A stretch of DNA of 51,029 bases from positions 1 through 51,029 of the forward strand of contig NZ_BMDW01000026.1 of assembly GCF_014636175.1 (NCBI RefSeq), in the 5' to 3' direction. Positions 27,398-36,619 of this stretch are shown piece by piece (positions within the stretch are counted from its first letter, which is position 1; each line of letters opens with the position of its first letter). Under the pieces are notes generated by a model. That model saw nothing but the letters and a program-made list of their open reading frames with translations, made no database searches and was not told the DNA's origin. Position numbers and translations under genes: made by a program. The DNA is from Sphingomonas psychrolutea. Lineage in GTDB: Bacteria; Pseudomonadota; Alphaproteobacteria; Sphingomonadales; Sphingomonadaceae.

Positions 27398-28582
27398 TTA
27401 GCCGAGCAGCAGGACTTCCACCGAGTCGCCGAGCGCGGCGGGGGGCGCATGCGGCGCGCGGACGATCAGACAGTCGGCAAGGGCGAGCGTCCGCACCATC
27501 GAAGAATCCTGGCGATCGGCCGGGGCGACGCGGCCATCGTGCGTTGCGGCACGCAAATAGTCTTGTCGGTGGTCGTTCGCGGGCAGCGCTGCGCCGAGGA
27601 TTGCGTGGCGTGGCGACGGCAGCGGGTCTGCGGCGCCGGCTAAATGCGCGACCAGCGGGCGGAGGAAGATCGTCGCGGTCACGAAGGCCGAAACCGGATT
27701 GCCGGGGAGGCCGAGCACGACGGTGTCGCGCAACCGGCCCGCGAGCATCGGCTTGCCGGGCCGCAGCGCGATCCGCCAGAAATCAAGTGTGCCGCCCGCC
27801 GCCTGAAGTGCCGGGCGGATCAAGTCATGGTCACCGACCGAGGCACCGCCAGTGGTGACCAGAATGTCGGCATCGACCTGCGCGAAGGCCGCGACGATCG
27901 CGTCGAGCCGGTCGGGCAGGATGCCGAGATTGATCACCTCGACCGGCAGATCGGCGAGCAAGGCGGCGAGCATCACGCCGTTTGATTCGGGCAACGCATC
28001 TTTGGTCAGCGCAGCGCCGGGCGCGACGAGTTCGTCGCCGCTCGCCATGACCGCGATGCGGAGTCGCCGCCGCACCGCCAGCGTGCCGTGCCCGGCGATG
28101 GCGGCAAGCGCGATCCGCGCCGGTGTGAGCCGCTCCCCCGTGGCGACGAGCGTTTCGCCAGCGCCGAAATCGAGGCCTTTGCGGCGTACGTTGCCGCCGC
28201 GCACTGGGCCTTCACCCGACAGGCGAACGGTATCGCCGTCGCGCACGGCTTCTTCCTGCACGAGCACGCTGTCAGCGCCGCTGGGCATCGCGGCACCGGT
28301 GAAGATGCGGATCGCCTGCCCAGCCGCAAGCGGTAGCGCGAAGCTGCGGCCCGCGGCGCTTTCGCCGATCACGGTGAGCGGGCCCGCAAGATCGTCGAAG
28401 CGGACCGCATACCCGTCCATCGCCGAGAGGTCGGTGGTCGGTTGCGTGCGCAATGCCACCACGTCGGCTGCCGACCAGCGGCCAGCGGCCTGGCGCAACG
28501 GCACGACCTCGATTGGGACAGGGGCGCCGAGGGCGAACAAGTGGGTTTGCGCTTCGGCGACCGACAGGAGAGATGGAGGCAT
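27398..28582 (-). CDS. moeA: Molybdopterin molybdenumtransferase
   Basis: MoeA inserts molybdate into adenylylated molybdopterin to complete the molybdenum cofactor. The 394-residue protein has domains in the usual order: N-terminal [14 protein letters not shown] and the conserved SAMDGYAVR, then [16 protein letters not shown], the molybdopterin-binding [11 protein letters not shown], and [12 protein letters not shown] with [11 protein letters not shown]. It sits between lexA and a TonB receptor of opposite strand; in the common alphaproteobacterial order its neighbour would be moaC. There is no clear ribosome site for ATG 28582. Confidence 0.95.
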   Translation of the reverse strand: MPPSLLSVAEAQTHLFALGAPVPIEVVPLRQAAGRWSAADVVALRTQPTTDLSAMDGYAVRFDDLAGPLTVIGESAAGRSFALPLAAGQAIRIFTGAAMPSGADSVLVQEEAVRDGDTVRLSGEGPVRGGNVRRKGLDFGAGETLVATGERLTPARIALAAIAGHGTLAVRRRLRIAVMASGDELVAPGAALTKDALPESNGVMLAALLADLPVEVINLGILPDRLDAIVAAFAQVDADILVTTGGASVGDHDLIRPALQAAGGTLDFWRIALRPGKPMLAGRLRDTVVLGLPGNPVSAFVTATIFLRPLVAHLAGAADPLPSPRHAILGAALPANDHRQDYLRAATHDGRVAPADRQDSSMVRTLALADCLIVRAPHAPPAALGDSVEVLLLG

Positions 28583-28875
28583 GCAGTCGCTCTATCGTGT
28601 TCGCAGGTGGTGCGTCGAGGGGCGAAGGCGGATTGAGACCTCGCCGGTCGTGCAGTACGGTTCGCCTCGCGGGACGACCCAAAAGCCACAGCCTGTGATA
28701 ATTTGCCCGCAAATTCATACTGTCATGATAACGCCTCAAACCCGGACTAGCGCGCGGTGATCGGCGGCATTTCACCCAGATGACGGTCGCCAGACAGGAT
28801 GCAGTGCAGGGGTCGGGAGGGCTCTGCGCGCGTTTTTTTACAGTCGTAGATCATTCAAAAAAGTGGGGAACCCTC
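28583..28875. other. Intergenic region before the TonB receptor
   Basis: This gap separates the divergent moeA and receptor genes. It holds no convincing gene. GGGGAA at 28864-28869 is the receptor ribosome site, and an AT-rich stretch near 28695-28735 (TGATAATTTGCCC ... ATGATAAC) is the most promoter-like part. A longer open frame from 28780 in front of the receptor is not supported by a signal peptide or ribosome site. Confidence 0.45.
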
Positions 28876-31209
28876 ATGTCCAAGTCGCTTGTCGCCAAGT
28901 CCGCACTCCTGTTCGGCACTGCCTTTTCCGCGCTTTGGGCCACCGTCGCCAGCGCACAGGACGCGCCCGCCGCCGCGCCGGCCGCCGCAGTGGCACAAAG
29001 GGCCGACAGCGATAATCTGGGCGACATTGTCGTCACGGCCGAGCGTCGCAGCGAAAATCTCCAGAAGGTCCCGCTTTCGGTCGGCGTGCTGCAGGGCGAT
29101 GATCTGCGCACCTACACCACCGGCGGCAGCGATACGCTGCTCGAACTCGCCAACCGCGTCCCCGGCCTCTACGTCGAATCGACCACCGGCCGCATCTTCC
29201 CGCGCTTCTATATTCGCGGGCTCGGCAACGTCGATTTCTACCTCGGCGCGTCGCAGCCGGTGTCGATCATCCAGGACGATGTCGTGCTCGAGCATGTCGT
29301 GCTCAAATCGAACCCGGTGTTCGACGTCCGCCAGATCGAAGTGCTGCGCGGTCCGCAAGGCACGCTGTTCGGCCGCAACACGACCGCGGGCATCATCAAG
29401 TTCGACACCAACCGCCCGACCAATGAGTTCGAAGGCCGCGCCACCGCATCGTACGGCAGCTACAACACGATCAGCCTCGACGCCGGCATCGGCGGGCCGC
29501 TTGTCAAGGACGTGCTGTCGTTCCGCGTTTCGGCGCTCTACCAGCATCGCGACAATTGGATCGACAACACCTTCAACGGCGTCAGCGATGACGGCACCGT
29601 CGGCGGCAAGAACGTGCTCGGCCGCTTCGACGAAAAGGACGTGCGCATCCAGTTGATGCTGACGCCGCCGGGAACCGGCTTCACCGGTATCCTGTCGGCG
29701 CATGCGCGCGACTATAGCGGGACGGCGACGCTGTTCCATCGCGGCGCGATCAAGCTCGGGTCAAACGACGTGAGCGCGGAGCCGCGCGACAGCGTGGGGA
29801 ATGACGAGGCGCTCAACAGCCCGCAGGCGTACAAGACCTATGGCGCGTCGTTCAACGCGAAGAACGATTTCGGCGGCGTCACGCTGACCTCGATTACGGC
29901 GTACGAGACGACCTCGGGGTCGAGCCGTGGCGATACCGACGGTGGCGTCGCGACCAACTTCGCGGGTGGTCGTTTCTATGGCCAGAGCCGGGGCCGTGTG
30001 GTCGATCTCGACCAGCTGAGCGAGGAAGTCCGGCTGGCGAACAATGGCAATAGTCGCTTCAAATGGCAGATCGGTGGAATCTACTTCGATTCGCGCGACA
30101 CGACCGAGTTCGCGCAGCGTGGTTTCTTCCTGCTCGACAATTCGTTCGGCACCACGCCCAACCCGAACAATTTCGTCGTCCTGCGCAACATCAATACGTC
30201 GTATGCGGGCTTCGGTCAGGCCAGCTACGAAATCCTGCCCAAACTGACGCTGACCGGCGGCGTGCGCGTTACCTATGATGAGCGGACCACGCGTCTGATC
30301 ACCCCACCGCGCAATGCTGCTGGCGTGGTGACCTTCCCGGCGACCGCCGCGACCTATGTCCGGCTTGCCGATACCCAGCCGAGCTGGGAGGGCAGTTTGC
30401 GCTATGAGGTCAACCCGGACGTCAACGTGTTCGCGCGCGTTTCGCACGGTTTCCGCGGGCCGACGATCCAGGGCCGCAACGCGGTGTTCAGCTCCGCCTT
30501 CGTGACCGCGACGTCGGAGACGATCACGTCGTACGAGGCGGGCTTCAAGTCGAACCTGTTCGGGAACACGCTGCGCTTCAATGCGACGGGGTTCTACTAC
30601 AAGGTCAAGAACATCCAGCTGAACGGCAATGATTCGAACAATAACGGCCTGTTGTTCAACGCCAATCAGGCGCAGGCGTGGGGCGGCGAGGCGGAGCTGA
30701 CGTGGCGTCCGATCCGCGACCTGACGCTCGGCCTCGGTGGCAGCGTGCTGCACACCGAGGTGAATGACACGCGGGTCTATACGCCGGTGTGCAAGCTGAA
30801 CGGTGTGGTGACCTGCACCGTGCTCAACCCGACGATCAATGTGGGCACCGCGACGCTTGCGCAGATCAACGGCAACGCACTGCCCAACGCGCCGAAATAT
30901 CAGTTCGACGGCAATGCCCGCTACGATCTGCCGCTCGGCAATGGCGGGAAGCTGTTTCTGGCGGGCGACGTGACGTTGCAGGGTTACACCAGCTTCGTAC
31001 CGTACAAGACGATCGAATATACCTCCGACGGCACGTTCGAAGCGGGCCTGAAGGCGGGCTATTCCGGGCCGGACAATGCGTATGAGCTGGCCGTTTATGT
31101 GCGCAACGTGACCAATGAGAAGAACCTCAAGGGCGTGCTCGACAATTACAACGCCGCCGTGTTCAACGACCCGCGCATCATCGGCGTGTCGCTGAGCGGT
31201 AAGTTCTGA
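28876..31209 (+). CDS. TonB-dependent receptor, intact
   Basis: The start at 28876 follows GGGGAA and begins a signal peptide (MSKSLVAKSALLF... cleaved after VASAQ). The TonB box region DIVVTAERRSENLQKVPLSV leads into the plug (about 45-170, with RFYIRGLGN and IEVLRGPQGTLFGRN), and the rest is a 22-strand barrel ending VSLSGKF with a terminal Phe. The length of 777 residues is normal for the family. Substrate is unknown; no linked catabolic or siderophore genes are visible. It lies within the trp-moa-moe-lexA block in the opposite direction. Confidence 0.93.
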   Translation: MSKSLVAKSALLFGTAFSALWATVASAQDAPAAAPAAAVAQRADSDNLGDIVVTAERRSENLQKVPLSVGVLQGDDLRTYTTGGSDTLLELANRVPGLYVESTTGRIFPRFYIRGLGNVDFYLGASQPVSIIQDDVVLEHVVLKSNPVFDVRQIEVLRGPQGTLFGRNTTAGIIKFDTNRPTNEFEGRATASYGSYNTISLDAGIGGPLVKDVLSFRVSALYQHRDNWIDNTFNGVSDDGTVGGKNVLGRFDEKDVRIQLMLTPPGTGFTGILSAHARDYSGTATLFHRGAIKLGSNDVSAEPRDSVGNDEALNSPQAYKTYGASFNAKNDFGGVTLTSITAYETTSGSSRGDTDGGVATNFAGGRFYGQSRGRVVDLDQLSEEVRLANNGNSRFKWQIGGIYFDSRDTTEFAQRGFFLLDNSFGTTPNPNNFVVLRNINTSYAGFGQASYEILPKLTLTGGVRVTYDERTTRLITPPRNAAGVVTFPATAATYVRLADTQPSWEGSLRYEVNPDVNVFARVSHGFRGPTIQGRNAVFSSAFVTATSETITSYEAGFKSNLFGNTLRFNATGFYYKVKNIQLNGNDSNNNGLLFNANQAQAWGGEAELTWRPIRDLTLGLGGSVLHTEVNDTRVYTPVCKLNGVVTCTVLNPTINVGTATLAQINGNALPNAPKYQFDGNARYDLPLGNGGKLFLAGDVTLQGYTSFVPYKTIEYTSDGTFEAGLKAGYSGPDNAYELAVYVRNVTNEKNLKGVLDNYNAAVFNDPRIIGVSLSGKF

Positions 31210-31223
31210 TTGTAACGGGATCG

Positions 31224-31251
31224 GGCCGCTCTGTAGTGGCAGGGCGGCCCT
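31224..31251 (+). terminator. Terminator hairpin after the TonB receptor
   Basis: GGGCCGC (31224-31230) and GCGGCCC (31245-31251) form a perfect 7-bp stem with a 14-base loop, followed by the pyrimidine-rich TTCCTCTGTT. It lies 15 bases after the receptor stop and matches the expected place for an intrinsic terminator. Confidence 0.65.
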
Positions 31252-31265
31252 TCCTCTGTTCTCCA

Positions 31266-31283
31266 CCCCGGCGTCGGCCGGGG
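31266..31283. repeat. REP-like palindrome (same stem as the repeats at 45.4 and 45.7 kb)
   Basis: CCCCGGC-GTCG-GCCGGGG is a perfect hairpin with the same 7-bp stem as the repeats flanking the GIY-YIG gene; only the loop differs. It lies between the receptor terminator and the end of moaC. It is a solitary copy, with no nuclease gene beside it. Confidence 0.7.
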
Positions 31284-31315
31284 AAGCGTAATTTTATTGG
31301 AAGCGGCAGCGCAGC

Positions 31316-31774
31316 TTACCGCGCCCAATCCCCCGACTTGCCGCCAGATTTTGTCAGTAGGCACACGCCGCCGATGATCATGCCTTTGTCGATCGCCTTG
31401 CCCATGTCATAAATTGTCAGCAGCGTGACTGAGACGGCGGTGAGCGCTTCCATTTCCACCCCGGTTTTGCCAGCGGTCGCGGCGGTCGCGGTGGCGGTGA
31501 CGCCGGTTTCGTCGACCACCAGATCGATTGCCACACGCGTCAGCGGGAGCGGGTGGCAGAGCGGGATCAGCTCGGCGGTGCGCTTGGCCGCAATGATCCC
31601 GGCAACGCGCGCAACGGCGAGAACGTCGCCTTTCAGCGCGGTGCCGTCGCGAATCGCGCGCGCGGCGTCTTTGCTCATCGCGATTCGCCCGGTGGCGACG
31701 GCTTCGCGGCGCGTGTCGGGCTTTGCACCGACATCGACCATGTGCGCGGCGCCGGTGGCATCGAGATGGGTCAA
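31316..31774 (-). CDS. moaC: Cyclic pyranopterin monophosphate synthase
   Basis: MoaC with MoaA turns GTP into cyclic pyranopterin monophosphate in molybdenum cofactor synthesis. The family sequence starts at [15 protein letters not shown], so a TTG start at 31774 is chosen, preceded by GGGAGG five bases away (152 residues, usual size). The frame stays open upstream for 51 codons but that part is repeat DNA. Key features are [21 protein letters not shown] with the active His, [20 protein letters not shown] (family block, part shown) and the terminal KSGGKSG. It is the last gene of trpG-trpD-trpC-moaC. Confidence 0.92.
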   Translation of the reverse strand: MTHLDATGAAHMVDVGAKPDTRREAVATGRIAMSKDAARAIRDGTALKGDVLAVARVAGIIAAKRTAELIPLCHPLPLTRVAIDLVVDETGVTATATAATAGKTGVEMEALTAVSVTLLTIYDMGKAIDKGMIIGGVCLLTKSGGKSGDWAR

Positions 31775-32006
31775 TTCCCCCTCCCTCTCGCGAGTTTCAG
31801 GTGAACGATGCCCCGCATCGTTCAGGTCAGGCTGGGAGCCTGACCGACCTGGAGCTGGGTTAGGGGAGGGGATGTCGGCTGCGTCTGGCATGGATTGCGA
31901 CATGCCCTCCCCCAGCCCCTCCCGCAAGCGGGAGGGGAGTTAGAAGGTGCCCCTCCCGCAAGCGGGAGGGGAATTACAAGGTGCCTCCCGCAAGCGGGAG
32001 GGGAGC
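31775..32006. repeat. Mosaic intergenic repeat between trpC and moaC
   Basis: This tract holds repeated CCCTCCCGCAAGCGGGAGGG palindromes (three copies near 31920, 31950 and 31985), a GGGTTAGGGGAGGGGATGTCGG module, and two tandem hairpins at about 31803-31845: AACGATGC-CCC-GCATCGTT and GTCAGGCT-GGG-AGCCTGAC. Parts recur at 33777-33940 and 49498-49592. Its end provides the GGGAGG ribosome site of moaC. Confidence 0.85.
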
Positions 32007-32007
32007 G

Positions 32008-32793
32008 TTAGCCCACCAGCACCCGCGTCGCCGCCTCAATATCGGGCGCGCGCATCAGGGCTTCGCCGATCAGAAAACACTGAATGTCGTGCTCCGCCAT
32101 CGCGTCGAGATCGGCGCGCGTCATCAACCCGCTTTCGGCGACGAAGGTGCAATCCTTGGGGGCCTTGGACACGAGTTCATAGGTTCGCGCAAAATCGACC
32201 GTGAAATCGCGCAAATCGCGGTTGTTGACGCCGATCAGGCGGGACTTGAGCTTCATCGCCCGGTCCATCTCGGCCTGGCTGTGCACCTCGATCAGCACAT
32301 CCATGCCGCATTCGAGCGCGCTCGCTTCGATCTCGGCGAGCAGCACGTCGTCGAGCGCGGCCATGATCAGCAGGATCGCGTCGGCACCGATGCTGCGCGA
32401 TTCGGGGACTTGCCACGGATCGACCATGAAATCCTTGCGCAGCACGGGCAGGTCGCAGACGTTGCGGGCTTCCTCCAGATAGGCGTCGGCACCCTGAAAC
32501 CACGCTTCGTCGGTCAGCACCGACAGGCACGTCGCGCCGCCCGCCTGATAGGCGCGGGCGTGGGCTGCGGGATCGAAATCCTCGCGGATGATGCCCTTGG
32601 ACGGACTGGCTTTCTTGACCTCGGCGACGAGCGCGTAGCCGGTGATTGCACGCGCATCGAGCGCGGCGCGGAAGCCGCGCGGTGCCGATTGGCGCGCGAT
32701 GCGAGCATCCAGTTCGCTCAGCGGAACCGTCGCCTTGCGCGCGGCGACTTCGGCGCGCTTGGTTTCGAGGATGCGGTTGAGAATGTCGGTCAT
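32008..32793 (-). CDS. trpC: Indole-3-glycerol phosphate synthase
   Basis: TrpC closes the indole ring in tryptophan synthesis. ATG 32793 overlaps the trpD stop (ATGA). The 261-residue barrel protein shows [12 protein letters not shown] with the catalytic Lys, [22 protein letters not shown], the catalytic Glu in [20 protein letters not shown] and VAESGL. A much longer open frame reaching 33558 is an overlap with trpD in another frame and is not part of the gene. A mosaic repeat follows it before moaC. Confidence 0.97.
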   Translation of the reverse strand: MTDILNRILETKRAEVAARKATVPLSELDARIARQSAPRGFRAALDARAITGYALVAEVKKASPSKGIIREDFDPAAHARAYQAGGATCLSVLTDEAWFQGADAYLEEARNVCDLPVLRKDFMVDPWQVPESRSIGADAILLIMAALDDVLLAEIEASALECGMDVLIEVHSQAEMDRAMKLKSRLIGVNNRDLRDFTVDFARTYELVSKAPKDCTFVAESGLMTRADLDAMAEHDIQCFLIGEALMRAPDIEAATRVLVG

Positions 32794-33776
32794 GAATAAG
32801 CGATCCAGCGATCGAGCAGGGTGGCGGCGGTCTTGCTGTCGATCGCTTCGGCGGCGATCTGCGCGCCATCGACAAGGTCTTGCGTGCGGCCGGCGACGAC
32901 CAAGGCAGCAGCGGCGTTGAGCAACACCGCGTCGCGATAAGCGCCGGTCTCGCCTTGTAACAGGCGCCTGAGCGCGGCGGCGTTGTGCATCGGGTCGCCG
33001 CCACGGATCGCGCTGAGCGGGTGGCGCGGCAGTCCGGCATCTTCGGGCGTTATGCTGGCGGGAAGCGCCACTTGCCCGACGCCGAGCGCCACGCTGGGTC
33101 CTGCGCTCGACAGCTCGTCGAGACCCTCTTCGCCCGATACGACCAAAGCCGCTTCGGTGCCAAGCTGTTCGAGTGCGGCGGCATAGGTCGCGGTATAATC
33201 GGGGCGTGCGATGCCGATCAGCTGGCGCGTGACGCCGGCCGGATTGGCGAGCGGGCCCATCAAATTGAAGATCGTGCGCCGTCCCAGTTTCTGGCGGATC
33301 GGGGTGATGCGTTTCATCGCGGGGTGGTGGTTGGCGGCGAACAGGAAGGCGATGCCGATATCGTGCAGGCTCGCTTCGGCGTTCAGCCCGGCGCGGTGCA
33401 TGTCGAGGCCGAGCGCCTCGAGCGTGTCGGCGGCACCTGCCTTGGACGAGGCGGCGCGGTTGCCATGCTTGGCGACGGGGACGCCGGTGCTGGCGACGAC
33501 GATCGAGACGGCGGTCGAGACGTTGAGCGTGTGATGCCCGTCGCCGCCGGTGCCGCACACGTCGATCGCGCCTGTCGGGGCATCGATCGGGATCAAGCGG
33601 CTGCGCATCGCGCGCGCGGCCTCGGCGATTTCGATGCTGGTCTCGCCGCGTGTCGTCAGGCCGATCAGGAAGGTGGCGATTTCCTCTTCCGACGTGCGTG
33701 CGTCGAGCAGGTCGGCAAAGGCCTGCGCGGCGGTTTCGCGCGACAGCGGCGAGGCGGTGTCGGGGAGGCGGTTCAA
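32790..33776 (-). CDS. trpD: Anthranilate phosphoribosyltransferase
   Basis: TrpD attaches phosphoribose to anthranilate. The 328-residue protein has the PRPP-binding [27 protein letters not shown], and the metal site region ASVALGVG-like GEEGLDELS. The start is TTG at 33776, within the TGA stop of trpG and five to six bases after a GGGAGG site that belongs to the upstream repeat. No ATG is available near the family start. It is coupled to both trpG and trpC. Confidence 0.96.
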   Translation of the reverse strand: MNRLPDTASPLSRETAAQAFADLLDARTSEEEIATFLIGLTTRGETSIEIAEAARAMRSRLIPIDAPTGAIDVCGTGGDGHHTLNVSTAVSIVVASTGVPVAKHGNRAASSKAGAADTLEALGLDMHRAGLNAEASLHDIGIAFLFAANHHPAMKRITPIRQKLGRRTIFNLMGPLANPAGVTRQLIGIARPDYTATYAAALEQLGTEAALVVSGEEGLDELSSAGPSVALGVGQVALPASITPEDAGLPRHPLSAIRGGDPMHNAAALRRLLQGETGAYRDAVLLNAAAALVVAGRTQDLVDGAQIAAEAIDSKTAATLLDRWIAYS

Positions 33777-34501
33777 ATCCCCCTCCCGCTTGCGGGAGGG
33801 GTTAGGGGAGGGGATGTCGGGCGCTGGGTTTTTAACAGGCCCTCCCCCAACCCAGTTTCGGTCGAACGATCCCCCGGATCGTTCAGGTCAGCCTGGGGGG
33901 CTGACCGGCCCGAAACTCGCAGGCGGGAGGGGAGTTCGATTCCTGCCGCCGCCAGGAAATTGGCGAGCAGCGCATGGCCGTGTTCGGTTGCGATGCTTTC
34001 GGGGTGGAACTGGACACCATGGATCGGCAGCGACACATGCCGCACGCCCATCACCGATCCGTCATCGGCGCGCGCGTTGACGATGAGATCGGCGGGCAGA
34101 TCCTCGACGATCAGCGAATGGTAGCGCGTTGCGGTGAAGGGTGAGGGAAGCCCTGCGAATACGCCCGACCCGTCATGCGTGACCGGCGAGGTCTTGCCGT
34201 GCATCAGCCCGCCGCGCACGACCGATCCGCCGAAATGCTGCCCGATCGCCTGATGGCCAAGGCATACGCCTAGCAAAGGTCGCCCCGCTGCGGCACAGGC
34301 CGCGACGAGATCGAGCGAAATCCCCGCCTCGCTCGGCGTTTTTGGCCCCGGCGAAATCAGGAACCCTTGGGCATTGCTTGCCAGCGCTTCGGCGGCGGTG
34401 AGCGCGTCGTTGCGCACGACCTTCACCTCCGCGCCCAATTCCATCAGATAATGGACCAGGTTCCAGGTGAAGCTGTCGTAATTGTCGATCACGAGTATCA
34501 T
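33773..34501 (-). CDS. trpG: Anthranilate synthase glutamine amidotransferase subunit, with repeat-encoded tail
   Basis: TrpG releases ammonia from glutamine for TrpE. The first 189 residues are a normal Trp[22 protein letters not shown], nucleophile C80 in GVCLGHQ, and H166/E168 in FHPES. Residues 190-242 are a 53-residue tail encoded by the mosaic repeat ([15 protein letters not shown] ... PPASGRGI), Pro/Ser/Arg-rich and unlike the family. The tail ends in TGA overlapping the trpD start. An earlier stop was presumably lost when the repeat arrived. ATG 34501 has only a weak ribosome site. Confidence 0.95.
   Translation of the reverse strand: MILVIDNYDSFTWNLVHYLMELGAEVKVVRNDALTAAEALASNAQGFLISPGPKTPSEAGISLDLVAACAAAGRPLLGVCLGHQAIGQHFGGSVVRGGLMHGKTSPVTHDGSGVFAGLPSPFTATRYHSLIVEDLPADLIVNARADDGSVMGVRHVSLPIHGVQFHPESIATEHGHALLANFLAAAGIELPSRLRVSGRSAPQADLNDPGDRSTETGLGEGLLKTQRPTSPPLTPPASGRGI
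33777..33940. repeat. Second mosaic repeat, translated as the end of TrpG
   Basis: The copy carries CCCTCCCGC-TT-GCGGGAGGG, the GGGTTAGGGGAGGGGATGTCGG module, and two hairpins at about 33868-33905: AACGATCC-CCC-GGATCGTT and GTCAGCC-TGGGG-GGCTGAC. The stems differ from those at 31803-31845 by paired changes (see findings). The whole element lies inside the trpG reading frame and supplies the trpD ribosome site. Confidence 0.85.
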
Positions 34502-34639
34502 ATCGGGCCGCTACCGTGTTTGCGGGGGCACGACAATCTTCGTGATAGGAGCGTCCTGATTCGGGCGTCCTGATCCGGTTCGTTCAGGCTGGATCAAGCT
34601 GCGCTGCCGGACGTTGATGCACCTTAAGGAGACTCCCCA

Positions 34640-35089
34640 ATGCTGCGTACCCTGACCGTCGCCGTCCTGCTTGCCGCGATTCCGGGTGCCGGGATCGCCC
34701 AGACCCAAACTACGCCCGTTACGACGACCGAATCGCAACAGGCCGAATCGGGCAAGCCGCCGCAGCGAATCCGCTCGATCACGCTGACCGGGAATGAGAA
34801 ATGCCCGCAATCGTCCAACCCCGATGACGAGATCGTCGTGTGCGCGCGCATTGGTGAGCCATATCGCATTCCCAAGGCCTTGCGTGACGATAAGCCGATT
34901 CCGGCGCAGAATCAGAGCTGGGTCAATCGCGCGGCGCTGGCTGACGAAGTCGGGCGGCGCGCGGCGGGTTTGCCCGATACGTGCTCGCCGACGGGCTCTG
35001 GTGGCCAGACCGGCTGTGCGCGGTTGCGGGCCGAGCAATATGCGGCAGAACGCGCCGAGGCACGCCGCGTACAGGCGGCAATCCCGTAA
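34640..35089 (+). CDS. Secreted protein of unknown function
   Basis: The 149-residue protein has a signal peptide (MLRTLTVAVLLAAIPGAGIAQ) and a mature part with two Cys pairs (EKCPQ..VVCARI and DTCSP..GCARL) and the motif EPYRIPKALRDD, which recurs in sphingomonad periplasmic proteins of unknown role. AAGGAGA is seven to eight bases before the ATG. It is placed between trpE and trpG on the opposite strand, splitting the trp genes into two transcription units. I do not know its function. Confidence 0.8.
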   Translation: MLRTLTVAVLLAAIPGAGIAQTQTTPVTTTESQQAESGKPPQRIRSITLTGNEKCPQSSNPDDEIVVCARIGEPYRIPKALRDDKPIPAQNQSWVNRAALADEVGRRAAGLPDTCSPTGSGGQTGCARLRAEQYAAERAEARRVQAAIP

Positions 35090-35092
35090 CGG

Positions 35093-36619
35093 TTATTGCC
35101 CGAACCCGACCGTCGCCGCTCGCGCGATCGCCTCGCGCGCGGCGGCGAGCAGCGCGCCGGCCTTGGCTTCGCATTCGCGCTGTTCGTATTCGGCGACCGA
35201 ATCGGCGACGATCCCAGCGCCTGCCTGAACGTGCATGACGCCGTCCTTCACAATGGCGGTGCGCAGCACGATGCATGAATCCATCGATCCGTCGGGCGAG
35301 AAATAGCCGACGCCCCCAGCGTAGGGCCCGCGCACGGCATCTTCGAGCTCGGCGATGATCTCGCACGCGCGTACTTTTGGCGCGCCACTGACAGTGCCCG
35401 CCGGGAATCCGGCAAACAGTGCGTCGAGCGCGTCATGTTCGGGGCTTAGCCGCCCGACGACGTTCGAGACGATGTGCATGACATGGCTGTAGAATTCGGT
35501 GGTGTAGCTGGCGGTGACGGTGACGCTGCCCGCTTCGGCGACGCGACCGACATCGTTGCGCCCGAGATCGAGCAGCATGAGATGCTCGGCGCGTTCCTTG
35601 GGATCGGCGAGCAGGCTGGTGCGATTCGCTTCATCCTCCGCCGCGGTCTTGCCGCGCGGGCGCGTGCCCGCGATCGGGCGGATCGTGACTTCGCCGTCGC
35701 GGACGCGGACGAGGATTTCGGGGCTCGAGCCGGTCAACGCGAAGCCTGGCAAATCCAGATGATAGAGGAAGGGCGAGGGGTTGATGCGGCGGAGCGCGCG
35801 GTAGAGCTCGAACGGCGGCAGCGTGAAGGGCGCGGTGAAGCGCTGCGACAGCACGACCTGAAAAATGTCGCCCGCGATGATATAGTCCTTCGCCGCCGCG
35901 ACCATCGCGGCATAGCGGCCGGGGGCGAGCGTGGGATGGAGCGTAATCTCCTCGGCGGCATCGCCGCGCGCCTGTGCCGGGAGCGGGGCGGTCGCGAGGC
36001 GTGCGGCGGTCGCGTCGATCCGGTCGAGGCCGTCGGCGACGATCGTCTCGGGCGAGCGCGTCGCATCGGGCCAGACAGGGGCCACGAGAAACAAAGCATC
36101 AGCAAGCCGGTCGAAGATCAGAATGACTGTTGGCCGGACAAACATCATGTCGGGCAGGCCAAGTGCGCTGGTTTCGGGACGCGGCAGGCGTTCGACCAGC
36201 CCGATCGTCTCATAGCCGAAATAGCCGACGAGACACGCGAGCGCGCGGGGGAGTTCGGGCGGCACGTCCATCCGGCACGAAGCGACGAGCGCGCGTAACG
36301 CGTCGAGCGTTGGTTCAGCGCAGGGCTCGAACGTGGCGCGGTCGGTCAGCCAGTGCGGGTTGATCGCGGCCTGATTGCCCTCGGCGCGGAAGACGAGATC
36401 GGGCGCAAGGCCGATCAGGCTGTGGCGCCCGCGCGTTTCCCCGCCCTCGACCGATTCGAGCAGGAAATCGCCGCGCCCCGGCTCGATCAGCTTGAGCGCG
36501 GCCGCGACCGGGGTTTCGGTATCGGCGACCTGGCGCTGCCACAGCAAGGCCGGACGACCCGCCGCGAGCGCCGTCAGTGCCGCCGAACGACCGGCGGGAT
36601 CAGGGCTGATCGGTCGCAC
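35093..36619 (-). CDS. trpE: Anthranilate synthase component I
   Basis: TrpE converts chorismate and ammonia to anthranilate. GTG 36619 (VRPISPDPAG) is the preferred start, giving 508 residues and a 20-base overlap with the foldase gene upstream; the frame is open to 36667. The LLES feedback motif (DFLLESVEGG) is present, so tryptophan inhibition is expected. Catalytic segments are IAGTRPRGKT, LLDLGRNDVGRVA, FPAGTVSGAPKVRA and AGAGIVADS. The overlap suggests cotranscription with the upstream ppiD-like gene. Confidence 0.95.
   Translation of the reverse strand: MRPISPDPAGRSAALTALAAGRPALLWQRQVADTETPVAAALKLIEPGRGDFLLESVEGGETRGRHSLIGLAPDLVFRAEGNQAAINPHWLTDRATFEPCAEPTLDALRALVASCRMDVPPELPRALACLVGYFGYETIGLVERLPRPETSALGLPDMMFVRPTVILIFDRLADALFLVAPVWPDATRSPETIVADGLDRIDATAARLATAPLPAQARGDAAEEITLHPTLAPGRYAAMVAAAKDYIIAGDIFQVVLSQRFTAPFTLPPFELYRALRRINPSPFLYHLDLPGFALTGSSPEILVRVRDGEVTIRPIAGTRPRGKTAAEDEANRTSLLADPKERAEHLMLLDLGRNDVGRVAEAGSVTVTASYTTEFYSHVMHIVSNVVGRLSPEHDALDALFAGFPAGTVSGAPKVRACEIIAELEDAVRGPYAGGVGYFSPDGSMDSCIVLRTAIVKDGVMHVQAGAGIVADSVAEYEQRECEAKAGALLAAAREAIARAATVGFGQ

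Noticed and set aside
31900..32006. CRISPR-like array of repeated CCTCCCGCAAGCGGGAGG units
   Set aside because: The spacing is short and irregular, units are palindromic, and there are no unique spacers of constant length or cas genes.
32794..33558. An open upstream extension of trpC
   Set aside because: The extension reads trpD in another frame. The true trpC start overlaps the trpD stop and begins with the conserved N-terminus.
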